Of a stretch of 64,000 bases of DNA, positions 48,659 to 57,276 are shown in pieces. Below the pieces are notes generated by a model. That model ran no database searches and was not told the origin of the DNA. It was given only the letters and a program-made list of their open reading frames with translations. Position 1 is the first letter of the stretch, and every line of letters starts with the position of its first letter. This DNA comes from Stygiolobus sp037389425 (lineage in GTDB: Archaea > Thermoproteota > Thermoprotei_A > Sulfolobales > Sulfolobaceae). Location: assembly GCF_037389425.1 (NCBI RefSeq), contig NZ_JBBHKR010000062.1:1-64000 (forward strand), given 5' to 3'. The position numbers were made by a program, and so were the translations under genes.

Positions 48659-49022
48659 ATAGAAGCTCTTTCACTTTATTGTCGTACTCATCCCTTTTCA
48701 ACTCTTTCTCCATATCCTCAGTATCCCCGTTCTTCTTGTTAACCGCAAACGCACACTTGTTCCCAGGTAGTAAAGCCCTCTTCTCACAATACGCATACTG
48801 ACATTCTCCAGTGATACATACATCCCCTACCCACATACAGTAGCCGATTTTTTGAGGTGTTCCTTTTATGTACTTCTTCTGTATGCTCAGAGCCTTTTTA
48901 TTACACCTGAAGAAGGGGCATAAGTAATTACATTTATCGCCTAGTGGCATCGGTTTAGGTTCGTCGAGATTAAAGTCTTGTTTGCCACGTCTTAGTTCCC
49001 TTCCGCTCAAACCGTGAATCAC
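48621..49022 (-). CDS. cysteine-rich conserved hypothetical protein
   Basis: The 133-residue protein has ten cysteines before a charged tail: CNYLCPFFRCN, GYCMWVGDVCITGECQYAYCEKR and NKCAF. The pairs suggest two metal sites (zinc or Fe-S). The C-terminal third is charged and helical (MEKELKRDEYDNKVKELLSKKYGRR). I do not recognise the family. Convergent with ubiX (38-base overlap), co-directional with endA. Confidence 0.7.
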   Translation of the reverse strand: MIHGLSGRELRRGKQDFNLDEPKPMPLGDKCNYLCPFFRCNKKALSIQKKYIKGTPQKIGYCMWVGDVCITGECQYAYCEKRALLPGNKCAFAVNKKNGDTEDMEKELKRDEYDNKVKELLSKKYGRRDLDLL

Positions 49023-49055
49023 CCAATTTTTTAACGGTAGATATTTAAATTAGAA

Positions 49056-49616
49056 TTAGATTTTCAGCCATTTAAATATTATGTACCTAATATTCCTCGT
49101 GACGGGATTTACAATACCCAGTATAAGTTCTTTCCTAGTGCTGTGAGATACCCTACCGAAGCCTAAAATCTCATTCGGTGAGATCTCCTCGTCTTCTCTG
49201 AGAGTTATGATCAAGTAAGGAGCATGCTCGATCCCCGGTCCTATATTATAAACTGCGAAGTCCGCCCCATACTTTATACCTGATCTAACCACGTAATTTT
49301 TGTCCCTCAGATCCTCATAAACGGTGTAAAGAATATTAAACCGAGGTAGTAAAGTAGTTCCCAAATTGTATAACTCGTCGTAAGTAAAGTTCTTTTCAGC
49401 ACCGTCAACGTTTGTGTAAACGCTTATTAAACCTTTCTTTAAAAGATAGGTAGCTTCTATTATCGACAGAATCAAGGGGCTTTTTATATCTTCAGGACTT
49501 TTAGGCTTAGATATATCTAACGGTTTGCCGTAATAACCCATCCTATAAACTTCTCTAGCTTCTTCCACATTCTCGATAATGACTTTATCTTTCACCAATC
49601 TTCCTTTGGGCGACAT
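49056..49616 (-). CDS. endA: tRNA-splicing endonuclease catalytic subunit
   Basis: The 186-residue protein has the EndA catalytic triad: Tyr in VRSGIKYGADFAVYNIGPG, His in IEHAPYLIITL, Lys in VSHSTRKELILGIV. It cleaves bulge-helix-bulge motifs. In Crenarchaeota it pairs with a structural subunit, giving relaxed specificity for non-canonical introns, which suits the tRNA and cbf5 introns in this window. The product ends YIIFKWLKI. Confidence 0.95.
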   Translation of the reverse strand: MSPKGRLVKDKVIIENVEEAREVYRMGYYGKPLDISKPKSPEDIKSPLILSIIEATYLLKKGLISVYTNVDGAEKNFTYDELYNLGTTLLPRFNILYTVYEDLRDKNYVVRSGIKYGADFAVYNIGPGIEHAPYLIITLREDEEISPNEILGFGRVSHSTRKELILGIVNPVTRNIRYIIFKWLKI

Positions 49617-49620
49617 ATTT

Positions 49621-50253
49621 TTACTCCCTTAAAAAGCTCAAGTACATTATATCATTAGCTGCGTCCCTGAGCAAATCCGCGCAATCCTCGAGTCTGTCTG
49701 CTACGTCCTTACTTAACATTAAAAACGCCATATCTCCGTTTTGTTTTTCAAATAGTTTCAGCTCAAAATTCCTATAAAGGTCATCGATCTCTTCCTCTAT
49801 TTTTATTACATTCCTAGCCTTTTCCGAGGACTTCTTAGCATTAACAGATAGTAATCTAACGGACTCTATAAGGTTCGTAGTAGCTGCAATTAGTTTTTCA
49901 ACCATCGATATTGATAAGTTCAATAAGATATGGTCTTGGCTCTTTATTCTGCTGATTAGCACACCGAATCTGTATGATGCTGCACCTATATTTTGTGAGA
50001 CTTTTTCGAGTTGCATTATAATATCTAAATACAAATTACTGTAAAGCAAACCCTCGCTTACTTTGAGCACATACTCTCCTATTTTATATCTTAAATCCTC
50101 TACTGAAGACTTTATACCGTCTATCTTAGAATAGGCTTGCATGTGGTTCACATTACTTTCTGTAAATTGCTGGTATAGTATCCTAAGTTGGTCTAATATC
50201 GAGTTAGTCATGCTTTGTATCTGTTCTTCAATGTTAAGTTCAGGAACACCCAT
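49621..50253 (-). CDS. PhoU-like helical protein (DUF47 type)
   Basis: The 210-residue all-helical protein has repeated motifs like YSKIDGIKSSVEDLRYKIGEYV and EEEIDDLYRNFELKLFE...LSKDVADRLEDCADLLRDAANDIMYLSFLRE, resembling PhoU/DUF47 metal-binding bundles with E/D-x3-D patterns. DUF47 proteins usually accompany phosphate transporters; none is nearby. Role unknown. Ends four bases before endA. Confidence 0.75.
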   Translation of the reverse strand: MGVPELNIEEQIQSMTNSILDQLRILYQQFTESNVNHMQAYSKIDGIKSSVEDLRYKIGEYVLKVSEGLLYSNLYLDIIMQLEKVSQNIGAASYRFGVLISRIKSQDHILLNLSISMVEKLIAATTNLIESVRLLSVNAKKSSEKARNVIKIEEEIDDLYRNFELKLFEKQNGDMAFLMLSKDVADRLEDCADLLRDAANDIMYLSFLRE

Positions 50254-50278
50254 TGCTATGATAGAGGTGTTGTCATGG

Positions 50279-50677
50279 TTAATAAACGAATTTCAAAATT
50301 AATGAACGTATTTTAGATACAATTTCTAGGTCTCTATTTATTTCTTCAGCTAGATTCGTTTCTTTTTCTTTAGCTTTTATCAAAGCTTTTTCATCGTCAT
50401 TAAGCCCGACTATGTAGAAATAGTTTAAGAGCCCTAATGCTTCCTCCTTCATTTTGTTATTCGTCACGTTATTGACGTGGTTAACTATAACCTGAATTCC
50501 GTTAAGCAATTGCCTCCTATTCCTCCTCAGCCTCCTTAATAATTTCTCCAACTTCTCTTGTTCGATTTCTGGGAACGTCAAGTAATTCTCAAGCTCCTCT
50601 AAGGTGAGATGGTACTCCTCTACTACTTGCTCGAAATGAAGTAAAACCCTTCCTATTTCGATTTCGCTCTCATTCAT
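50279..50677 (-). CDS. hypothetical helical protein
   Basis: A 132-residue protein, highly charged and helical (EELENYLTFPEIEQEKLEKLLRRLRRNRRQLL), without membrane segments or cysteines. No family recognised. It overlaps the upstream AbrB/VAT-N-like gene by four bases and lies 25 bp before the PhoU-like gene, so all belong to the glyS-endA operon. Confidence 0.65.
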   Translation of the reverse strand: MNESEIEIGRVLLHFEQVVEEYHLTLEELENYLTFPEIEQEKLEKLLRRLRRNRRQLLNGIQVIVNHVNNVTNNKMKEEALGLLNYFYIVGLNDDEKALIKAKEKETNLAEEINRDLEIVSKIRSLILKFVY

Positions 50678-51039
50678 TGAACCGCCCTAACGCTCACTGT
50701 ACTATTATCTTCTAAGCCCAGCTTCAGCATATCCTCTGCGTTACCCCAGATCTCGTTGTCAGGTAACCCGTCCTGAATAATAACCTTAAATTTGCTTCTC
50801 CTACCTTTTACCGAAACTTCAGCCTCATCCTTAATGTTCAGCTCTTTAGCCAGTTTAGCAGACATCAGTATTAATCCTTGGTCTATATCAGCCCTCTTCT
50901 TCATTTTAACTCTCTTTTCCTTAATTTGTTTAGTATTTTTCTTTAGGGCTGACGCAGGAGGTATAATACTAACTAATGACTTTACGTCTACCTTTTTCTC
51001 TTCCTCCTGCTCAGCCTTATCTGGTTGCTCCTTACTCAT
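50674..51039 (-). CDS. hypothetical protein with Cdc48-N-like beta domain
   Basis: The C-terminal half (QGLILMSAKLAKELNIKDEAEVSVKGRRSKFKVIIQDGLPDNEIWGNAEDMLKLGLEDNSTVSVRAV) resembles the psi-barrel half found at Cdc48 N-termini and AbrB-like proteins. The N-terminal half is low-complexity and charged. ATG 51039 is preferred to TTG 51048; it overlaps the glyS stop by eight bases. Function unknown. Confidence 0.62.
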   Translation of the reverse strand: MSKEQPDKAEQEEEKKVDVKSLVSIIPPASALKKNTKQIKEKRVKMKKRADIDQGLILMSAKLAKELNIKDEAEVSVKGRRSKFKVIIQDGLPDNEIWGNAEDMLKLGLEDNSTVSVRAVQ

Positions 51040-52759
51040 TATTATCAACTACTCTTCCTAACTTATTAAACTCTTCACCTTTGAACAGTTTTTCTATTAC
51101 CTCATCAAGCCTTTCAATCTCAACCCTTATTTGATTCCACGTGTCTCTATCCCTTATAGTTACCGTATTATCAAGTAGTGTAGTAGGGTCTACAGTAATA
51201 GAGTAAGGTACTCCGATCTCATCCACTCTAGCATACCTTTTCCCTATACTCCCTACATCGTCGTAGATAACATCATACTTTTCTTGTAAATGATTATAGA
51301 TCTCTTTAGCCTTCTTAATTAACTCGTCCCTTTCAAGTAATGGGAACACAGCGAGGTCGTATGGGGCGAGCTGCTTTGGTAATGACAAGACAATCCTACC
51401 CTCTTTTTCCTTATATGCGTTAAGTACTGTTAAGTATAAACACCTCTCGACTCCGAAAGACGGTTCCACTACGTGCGGAATAAAGTGGGCTCCACTAACC
51501 TTTTCTTCTCTCTCAAGAACCTTAACGTATTTCGATATCTCTCTGTCATTAACTTTCACCCCTTTATTAATCATTTCCTCGATTTCCTCCGGCGACTTAC
51601 CGTTTATGAACTGCATAAAAGTCTTTACGAACTCCTTCCCTTCCTTGTTAAGTTCGTCCCTATTAATTATTACGGTCTTCTTCTTTACTATTTTGGGCGT
51701 ATCATATTTTTTGAACACCGTCAAGTCCTGCCCGCTAAACTTCATATGCCTCGATAAGTCGTAATCAGATCTATAAGCATGCCCCGAAATCTCTACCTTT
51801 TCTTCCCCTATCAGAACCATTTGATCGAAGGTCTGCTTCGAATAGTGAGCCCTCTCATGAGGCAGTTTCTCTTCAAAATACGTAGAAGATTGGGGTATAC
51901 CGAGGGCGGAGACGAACTTAGTAGCAACTCCCATCCAATACGCCATCCACGGGTTTAGTATTACCTTCTCTTCCACAGCCTCACGGAGTTTAAATTGCAC
52001 GGGCTTCTCTCCTTTAACCTTTTCCTCTCCCCTGAGGATGTTGACACTAAGCTCTCCTACCTTATCTAGGGGAACTTCACCAGGTGACTCAGGGTCGAAG
52101 AAGAACTCCACTTCCATTATGGTGAACTCCCTCATCCTTATCAGACCTTGTCTCGGCGAGATTTCATTCCTCCCTACTCTACCCACTTGTGCGATCCCCA
52201 AGGGAAGCCTCTGCCTAAAGGACTCATAAACCCTCTTAAAGGAGGTGAACATGCCTTGTGCCGTCTCAGGTCTTATAAACCCCTTATTTCCGGTGTAAGG
52301 TCCTATGTTAGTTTCGAATAAGAGGTTAAACAGCCTAACCTCACCTAACTCTCCACCGCACTTAGGGCACTTTATTCCTTTTTCCCTGATTATCTTGTCC
52401 AGTTCAGACGGCTTTAACCCCTCTACATTCACCTTAGCCATCTCCTCTATTAAGTGGTCGGCTCTGTAAACGTTATGACATTTGGTACACTCAACGATAG
52501 GGTCGGTAAAGTTTTCCACATGACCGCTTGCCTCTAACACTTTATAAGGAGTCACTAAGGGAGTCTCTATCTCGACCACGAATTCGGCGTTATCTTTTAT
52601 GAAATACTTTCTCCACAACTCAACTATCCTGTTTTTAATCCTAGTACCTATAGGACCAATGTCATAAAGACCGGCTACTCCTCCATAGATCTCGTAAGAA
52701 GACCAAAATATCCCCCTTCTCCTAGCCAGTTCCATTACCTTAGTTTGTAGATCACTCAT
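51032..52759 (-). CDS. glyS: glycyl-tRNA synthetase
   Basis: A class II synthetase of 575 residues: RRGIFWSSYEIYGGVAGLYDIGPIG at the start, zinc finger CTKCHNVY...CPKCGG, motif 2 FTSFKRVYESFRQRLPLGIAQVGRVGRNEISPRQGLIRMREFT, motif 3 SFGVERCLYL, and an anticodon-binding domain from about residue 470. It charges tRNA-Gly, including the UCC isoacceptor at 4065. Confidence 0.95.
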   Translation of the reverse strand: MSDLQTKVMELARRRGIFWSSYEIYGGVAGLYDIGPIGTRIKNRIVELWRKYFIKDNAEFVVEIETPLVTPYKVLEASGHVENFTDPIVECTKCHNVYRADHLIEEMAKVNVEGLKPSELDKIIREKGIKCPKCGGELGEVRLFNLLFETNIGPYTGNKGFIRPETAQGMFTSFKRVYESFRQRLPLGIAQVGRVGRNEISPRQGLIRMREFTIMEVEFFFDPESPGEVPLDKVGELSVNILRGEEKVKGEKPVQFKLREAVEEKVILNPWMAYWMGVATKFVSALGIPQSSTYFEEKLPHERAHYSKQTFDQMVLIGEEKVEISGHAYRSDYDLSRHMKFSGQDLTVFKKYDTPKIVKKKTVIINRDELNKEGKEFVKTFMQFINGKSPEEIEEMINKGVKVNDREISKYVKVLEREEKVSGAHFIPHVVEPSFGVERCLYLTVLNAYKEKEGRIVLSLPKQLAPYDLAVFPLLERDELIKKAKEIYNHLQEKYDVIYDDVGSIGKRYARVDEIGVPYSITVDPTTLLDNTVTIRDRDTWNQIRVEIERLDEVIEKLFKGEEFNKLGRVVDNNE

Positions 52760-52798
52760 ACGAGATAAGCATATAAACGGGATAAAAAACTTCTACTC

Positions 52799-53689
52799 AT
52801 GGCTGACAGCAGACTATTATTTCTCAACGAGAACAGCAGAACCTTTGCGGGGTTTAACAGACCCGCGTCCCCCTTTGTGATCGTAGGGCTTCCCATGGAC
52901 ACCACCAGTAGCTTCCGACCCGGCTCTAGGTTTGCACCATCAGTGATAAGAGACACAGCACAGTACATAGAGTTCTACTCCATAAGGAGCGGAGTCGACA
53001 TGGGAGAGATAGGATTTAACGACGTAGGGGACGTAATACTCCACCCCTCAAATAATGAAGAGAACGTGAGGAGAATAGGTGAAGTAGTCTCCTACTTTGC
53101 TGAAAAAGGGAAAGTAGTCGTAGGTATAGGAGGAGAGCACACCGTAACAATAGGTACTACTAGGGGGATAAGACCCGATTGCTTGGTAAGTGTTGACGCT
53201 CACTTGGACTTAAGGGACGACTACTTGGGGTATAAGTATGACCACGCGTGCGTGATGAGGAGGATCTCCGAGGACGGGGTAAAGATAATAGAGATAGGGA
53301 CTAGGGCTGTGTCAAGGGAAGAGATCGAATACGCTAACGAAAGGGGGATAAGTTACTTCACACCTAAGCAAGTAAAGCTGTTAGGAGTTAGAGAAGTTGC
53401 ACAAAAAATAGTAACGACTCTCAAGGAGTGTAATAAAGTGTATATTACGTATGACATGGACGGGATCGATCCCTCCTACGCCCCGGGAGTCGCCACACCG
53501 GAGCCGGAAGGATTAGACCCTACCACAGTGTTAGACATAATGTCCTTAGTAATCGATAAGAGGGTCGTAGGCTTTGACGTTGTAGAAGTATCGCCTCCTT
53601 TTGACCCCTCCGGGATTACCTCAGTATTAGCAGCGAAGTTGATTTTGGAAACGGCAGCAATGGTGTGGAAAGCCAGACAGCAATCTTAA
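52799..53689 (+). CDS. speB: agmatinase/arginase-family ureohydrolase
   Basis: The 296-residue enzyme has manganese ligands in GIGGEHTVTIG, SVDAHLDLRDDY and TYDMDGIDPSYAPGVATPEPEG with FDVVEVSPPFD. The agmatinase class is favoured by the family resemblance, giving putrescine from agmatine for thermophile polyamines. Divergent from glyS by 39 bp. Confidence 0.85.
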   Translation: MADSRLLFLNENSRTFAGFNRPASPFVIVGLPMDTTSSFRPGSRFAPSVIRDTAQYIEFYSIRSGVDMGEIGFNDVGDVILHPSNNEENVRRIGEVVSYFAEKGKVVVGIGGEHTVTIGTTRGIRPDCLVSVDAHLDLRDDYLGYKYDHACVMRRISEDGVKIIEIGTRAVSREEIEYANERGISYFTPKQVKLLGVREVAQKIVTTLKECNKVYITYDMDGIDPSYAPGVATPEPEGLDPTTVLDIMSLVIDKRVVGFDVVEVSPPFDPSGITSVLAAKLILETAAMVWKARQQS

Positions 53690-54238
53690 TCTCAAGAAAC
53701 TTTTTACGTAAACATTGTTTATGATCAGCTGAACTGGTATATTCATGCCTAGAATGTTGAGTAAGAGTCTTTCCGAGATATTACTTCGCGTTCATTCTCT
53801 AGTTATTACGCTAGCTTGTCACAATAACGTCGTTACGAAATCTTAGACTTATGCGAAATTCTAGGTTAGTACCACCATGAGTACATATTTTCCGTCTTTT
53901 GACACGACTTCACTTCATTGAGCAATCGTCGATACTTAATTATTATTACATCCACACGATACAAGCCACGAGCTTCAAATCTCTACGACTATATGTTTTG
54001 TCTCCTAATTCTCCTTATTTCTTCCACTAAACGCCTTGTCAACAGTTTCAGATAAACCGTGAATTTTATGTCATTTGATATCATTCAATATTCCTAGTCC
54101 CTTTAATGCTATTAAGTAAGCTGAGGCTGTATGCCTATCGAAACCCTTCTCCCTCATCATCCTATCATGACCCTCAGAATTTGTAGTACCCTTTGGATTA
54201 ACTAGATATCAATTGCTTCCTTAGAGCCAATTAATTTA
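53690..54238. other. gene-poor stretch with transposon-like debris
   Basis: No intact gene is visible. From 54193 down to 54071 on the minus strand an in-frame piece reads NSEGHDRMMREKGFDRHTAS followed by AYLIALKGLGIL, similar to the C-terminal part of TnpB (IS200/IS605 orfB) proteins. The rest, 53700-54070, has many stops in all frames. The block separates the agmatinase gene from the integrated element. Confidence 0.45.
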
Positions 54239-54397
54239 CTAATCATCTGGTAGGATAACAATTACAATAACCTCCTTTTCCATCAAGCCCTTAATCTTCT
54301 CATGAACGTTCTTAGGAACGTATATTGCGTATTTCGGGTCACCGTACTTATCATGACCCATTGAGGAGATCTTTGAGTGAAATGTAACTTGAACCAT
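54239..54397 (-). CDS. 52-residue hypothetical protein, AbrB-like
   Basis: The peptide MVQVTFHSKISSMGHDKYGD then PKYAIYVPKNVHEKIKGLME resembles a short swapped-hairpin AbrB-type DNA-binding half. ATG 54397 lies 25 bases after the centre of a 26-bp palindromic TATA element, so transcription would be leaderless. It may be an orphan antitoxin or transposon-associated gene. No toxin partner is seen. Confidence 0.5.
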   Translation of the reverse strand: MVQVTFHSKISSMGHDKYGDPKYAIYVPKNVHEKIKGLMEKEVIVIVILPDD

Positions 54398-54409
54398 ATG
54401 TTATTATTT

Positions 54410-54435
54410 ACGGAAATATTTATAAATATTTCCGT
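54410..54435. promoter_or_regulatory. 26-bp perfect palindrome with central TATA
   Basis: A flawless inverted repeat (arms ACGGAAATATTTA / TAAATATTTCCGT) has TTTATAAA at its centre. Because the palindrome is symmetric, TBP could direct transcription both ways: leftward to the 52-residue gene and rightward to the remnant at 54461. It could equally be an operator. Confidence 0.6.
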
Positions 54436-54460
54436 TAACATTAAATTGAAGGGTGCCATT

Positions 54461-54595
54461 ATGAACTCGATGAGCAATGTGAGGGGGAGGAAGGTGCCCA
54501 ATGAAACTCCCCATGTCCTTGAAGGGAGTGGTTTAACTACCGCTCCCGTAGACGGCATGGGGAGCCGGACAAGGGGAATGAGGACGAGAGGTTGA
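54461..54595 (+). pseudogene. TnpB C-terminal tail remnant with transposon end
   Basis: The 44-residue frame MNSMSNVRGRKVPNETPHVL followed by EGSGLTTAPVDGMGSRTRG resembles the tail of Sulfolobales TnpB (IS200/IS605) proteins. The bases after the stop (54600-54642, with TTCATGAAACC, CAATGAAAG and CCCCTAGCTCAA) look like the right end of such elements, which also encodes the omega RNA guide scaffold. The rest of tnpB is missing. Confidence 0.45.
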
Positions 54596-54719
54596 ATACA
54601 AATTCATGAAACCTCAATGAAAGTCCGACCCCTAGCTCAACATCTGGAAAGCATTAGCAAATAACTGAATTGCTCCTCCTTACGTAAATCTTTTAAGGTC
54701 GTTAATATAAGATATTAAT

Positions 54720-54810
54720 GCCGCGGTAGTATAGCCCGGTCAAGCTCTACGCGCCGACAGTATGCAGGCCTCTCAAGCCTGTGGCCCGGGTTCAAATCCC
54801 GGCCGCGGCA
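54720..54810 (+). tRNA. tRNA-Glu(CTC) with probable D-loop intron
   Basis: Acceptor GCCGCGG pairs with CCGCGGC, discriminator A; anticodon arm CAGGC-CTCTCAA-GCCTG; T arm GGTTCAAATCC. The D arm is 16 nt too long. Removing about 16 nt between GGTCAAG and TATG restores a D stem GTAT/GTAT and a 75-nt tRNA, so a non-canonical intron is likely. The 3' end of this gene is probably the attachment site of the element that follows. Confidence 0.85.
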
Positions 54811-54923
54811 CTGATTTTCCCTTAAATTGAAAGAGGACTACGTTCTCTTTATAAAGGCGTAAATGGAACAGCAATCCTTATTTTTGGAACAGCGTCACTT
54901 TCTTATAAGTAGGGTAGAAATGT

Positions 54924-56183
54924 ATGCTAATTGACGTTTCTAAACTGGACGAGCAACAAAGGAAGAGAATTATTAAGAAGTTAGTAGAGAAGTTGGGGTT
55001 ATCTCAAGCTGCAAAAATGCTGGATGTCGGTAGGAGTACTTTATATAGATACGTTAACAATGACCAGAACATTCCTTTGGAGGTAGTTAAAAAAGCTGCA
55101 GAAATGTTAGCCCAAGATGAACTTTCAGACGCTATTTACGGGTTGAAAGTTGTAGAAGTTGACGCTACTACTGCATTATCCGTAGTTGTTAAAGCTATGA
55201 AAGATGAGAAGTTCCGGAACTTTTTCGTTTCGATACTTTATCAATATTTAGGAGATTATTTGAAGAACGTATCATCAACATACGTTGTTACTGAAGAAGA
55301 CGTGAAGAGGTTCGAAAAATTGCTCCAGGGTAAGAGTAAGAGCACTATTGACATGAGGATGAGGTATCTTAGGATAGCGCTTACAAAGTTGGGATATGAG
55401 TTAAGCCCGGACAGTATCAGAGACTTAATAGCGGAGTTATCTGAAGATAGCAGTAATATAGCCAGACATACCGCGAATTCCTTGAAACTATTTATCAAAA
55501 CGGTAGTAAAGGAGAAGAACTTGCAGTTAGCTCAGCTGTTATATAATTCGTTCAAAGTTCCTAAGTCTAAGTATAAATACAAACCCCAACCGCTTACTTT
55601 AGAGACGTTAAGAAGAATCTTTGATAATATAGACCACTTAGGTGCTAAAGCTTTCTTCTTATTGCTATCAGAATCAGGGCTCAGGGTAGGAGAAGTATAC
55701 TCGCTTAAGATGGACCAACTAGATCTGGAAAACGGAATAATAAAAGTAATGAAAGAATCAGAAACCAAGAGGGCCTATATTTCCTTTATCCATACAGAAA
55801 CTAGGAAGTGGTTACAAGAAGTTTATTTCCCATATAGGGAAGAATTCGTAAGAACCTACGAATTTGCAGTTAAGCAAATAGGAGCTGATGTAGAAGCGTG
55901 GAAGCAGAAACTGTTCCCTTTTCAGTTAGCGGACTTAAGATCTTCAATAAAAGAAGGGATGAGGAAGGTTTTGGGAAAGGAGTTCAGACTTTACGACTTG
56001 AGGAGCTTCTTTGCCAGCTATTTAATCAAAAACGGAGTATCGCCGATGATAGTTAACATCTTACAAGGACGTGCTCCCCCAGCCCAATTCCAGATACTAC
56101 AAAACCATTATTTTGTGATGAGTGAGATAGAGCTCCAAAAGATATTTGATGAAAAAGGGCCTAAGCTGCTTTCTCCAAAATAA
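54924..56183 (+). CDS. int: archaeal tyrosine integrase of the mobile element
   Basis: The 419-residue recombinase has an N-terminal HTH (EKLGLSQAAKMLDVGRSTLYRYV), a central SAM-like domain and a catalytic domain with Arg I in LLSESGLRVGEVYSLK (about residue 254), Arg II in RLYDLRSFFASYLIKNGV and the nucleophile Tyr in QILQNHYFVMSE (about 396). Length and intactness fit pNOB8-type integrases, which are not split on integration, unlike SSV-type. It begins 113 bp after the tRNA-Glu gene in the same direction. Confidence 0.9.
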   Translation: MLIDVSKLDEQQRKRIIKKLVEKLGLSQAAKMLDVGRSTLYRYVNNDQNIPLEVVKKAAEMLAQDELSDAIYGLKVVEVDATTALSVVVKAMKDEKFRNFFVSILYQYLGDYLKNVSSTYVVTEEDVKRFEKLLQGKSKSTIDMRMRYLRIALTKLGYELSPDSIRDLIAELSEDSSNIARHTANSLKLFIKTVVKEKNLQLAQLLYNSFKVPKSKYKYKPQPLTLETLRRIFDNIDHLGAKAFFLLLSESGLRVGEVYSLKMDQLDLENGIIKVMKESETKRAYISFIHTETRKWLQEVYFPYREEFVRTYEFAVKQIGADVEAWKQKLFPFQLADLRSSIKEGMRKVLGKEFRLYDLRSFFASYLIKNGVSPMIVNILQGRAPPAQFQILQNHYFVMSEIELQKIFDEKGPKLLSPK

Positions 56184-56448
56184 GGTCTATTTCTTTACCT
56201 AAATACTGCTCCCAAATCTGCTTAAGAGAAACAGGTAAGGTGAGCATAAAGTAGTTACCATGTTTATATAAGCTCCTCAAGCCGATTAGGATTTCTTTTT
56301 CGCCTACTATTGCCGTAATGCTCCACTTACCGTGGCTTAAATACCTTTCAAAACGGTGAGGTAAATAGACATAATAGATTTCTTTCTTGCCACTCTTCAT
56401 CTTCGATACTGTGACTCCAGGTATCAATAACTTACCCACTTCGGCCAT
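56161..56448 (-). CDS. element protein with AbrB-like hairpins
   Basis: ATG 56448 (MAEVGKLLIPGVTVSKMKSG) gives 95 residues; the frame opens to 56475. Two similar strand-loop-helix units (YYVYLPHRFERYL and YFMLTLPVSLKQIWEQYLGKEIDLIL) hint at AbrB/SpoVT-like DNA-binding hairpins. Last gene of the long minus-strand operon; convergent with int, overlapping its end by 23 bases. Confidence 0.55.
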   Translation of the reverse strand: MAEVGKLLIPGVTVSKMKSGKKEIYYVYLPHRFERYLSHGKWSITAIVGEKEILIGLRSLYKHGNYFMLTLPVSLKQIWEQYLGKEIDLILEKAA

Positions 56449-56725
56449 TAGATTCACCCAAACTCCCAGTTTCACGCCTTATTCTCTCTATTATCATCTT
56501 CAAATGCAGATCTTGCTTCTCTTTACTGCTTATCTGCAGCGCTATCTGCATGCCTCTTAATAATATATCCCTCTGTCTCCTTAATTTTTCATTCTCCCTC
56601 TTCAGCTCCTCGTTCTCTCTCTGCAGCCTTGCTACTTTTCTCTCTAAAGCTGCTATTGTATTAAGCGCTTTATGGTATTGCAGCTCTAATTCTCTGTTTT
56701 CTTTAATGATGTCATTTATTGTCAT
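56432..56725 (-). CDS. coiled-coil element protein
   Basis: The 97-residue protein is a near-continuous coiled coil (NTIAALERKVARLQRENEEL, KRENEKLRRQRDILLRGM) with heptad leucines from about residue 10 to 65. It may dimerise as a leucine zipper next to DNA. A leucine-zipper regulator, PlrA, is known on Sulfolobales plasmids, but identity with it is not shown. It overlaps both neighbours. Confidence 0.6.
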   Translation of the reverse strand: MTINDIIKENRELELQYHKALNTIAALERKVARLQRENEELKRENEKLRRQRDILLRGMQIALQISSKEKQDLHLKMIIERIRRETGSLGESNGRSG

Positions 56726-56945
56726 GTCTTATCGCCCAATCTTCCAAGGTAGTTTGTCTCATCTTCTTCTCTTTCTTCTTAGACCAATGTGATGAGTAAG
56801 GACAACTTAACCTATGAGGAGTCCAGGAATCCTTATCAAATACTCCTACTCCTTTTCTAGTCTTTGCAAATACTATTTCAGCTCCACAATATTCACAGGT
56901 AGTCTCTCTGATTATACTCTCTATCCAATCTGGAACTTCTGACAT
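56712..56945 (-). CDS. zinc-finger element protein with PIP-box-like C-terminus
   Basis: The 77-residue protein has a zinc site CEYCGAEIVF then PHRLSCPYSSHW, and ends KMRQTTLEDWAIRHDNK. QTTLEDW fits the archaeal PCNA-interaction consensus Q-x-x-L-x-x-(F/W). It might dock the element's machinery onto the host clamp (PCNA1 and PCNA3 are encoded at 17.1 and 23.9 kb). The zinc domain could bind DNA. Confidence 0.6.
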   Translation of the reverse strand: MSEVPDWIESIIRETTCEYCGAEIVFAKTRKGVGVFDKDSWTPHRLSCPYSSHWSKKKEKKMRQTTLEDWAIRHDNK

Positions 56946-57148
56946 TACAGCTCCCTCCCTACCGTTTTATTTCGTAAATTCTCTTCAAAGGAATTGGAAT
57001 TCTTTCTGTAAACTCTGCCTTTCCTACATAAAAGATAGAACTTTATTGCGGTCCTAATTACCTCGCTTCTCTCCTTAGCATTATTAATGCAGTATAAGTC
57101 TAGTTGCTCTAACAAGTCCTCCTCCATTTTAAATGTGACAACTCTCAT
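56945..57148 (-). CDS. ribbon-helix-helix regulator of the element
   Basis: The 67-residue protein MRVVTFKMEEDLLEQLDLYC then INNAKERSEVIRTAIKFYLL is a CopG-type RHH: N-terminal strand VVTFKM, two helices with RSEVIRTA. The tail RVYRKNSNSFEENLRN is basic. It overlaps the next gene upstream (TAATG) and shares one base with the gene downstream. Confidence 0.85.
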   Translation of the reverse strand: MRVVTFKMEEDLLEQLDLYCINNAKERSEVIRTAIKFYLLCRKGRVYRKNSNSFEENLRNKTVGREL

Positions 57149-57276
57149 TATTCTTCCTCCTCATCCCTCCATAATTCTTCTCTTAAATCGTCGTTCTCAG
57201 CGAATTCCCTGCACATTTCTTCATCGAAGTCTATTTCACAATTTTCTTCGTGTATCTTCTTCGCCTTTCTAGTCAT
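57148..57276 (-). CDS. 42-residue acidic element protein
   Basis: ATG 57276 to TAA gives MTRKAKKIHEENCEIDFDEE and a tail MCREFAENDDLREELWRDEE; eleven of the last twenty residues are acidic. Stop and next start overlap as TAATG, and the start overlaps the preceding gene by eight bases, so it is very likely translated. No family recognised. Confidence 0.6.
   Translation of the reverse strand: MTRKAKKIHEENCEIDFDEEMCREFAENDDLREELWRDEEEE

Noticed and set aside
54110..54170. C/D sRNA pattern ATGATGA...CTGA on the minus strand
   Set aside because: It lies inside the TnpB-like coding remnant and the spacing does not fit.
54377..54595. 72-residue plus-strand ORF starting at 54377
   Set aside because: Its first part crosses the palindrome and the antisense small gene; only the section from 54461 resembles a protein (TnpB tail).
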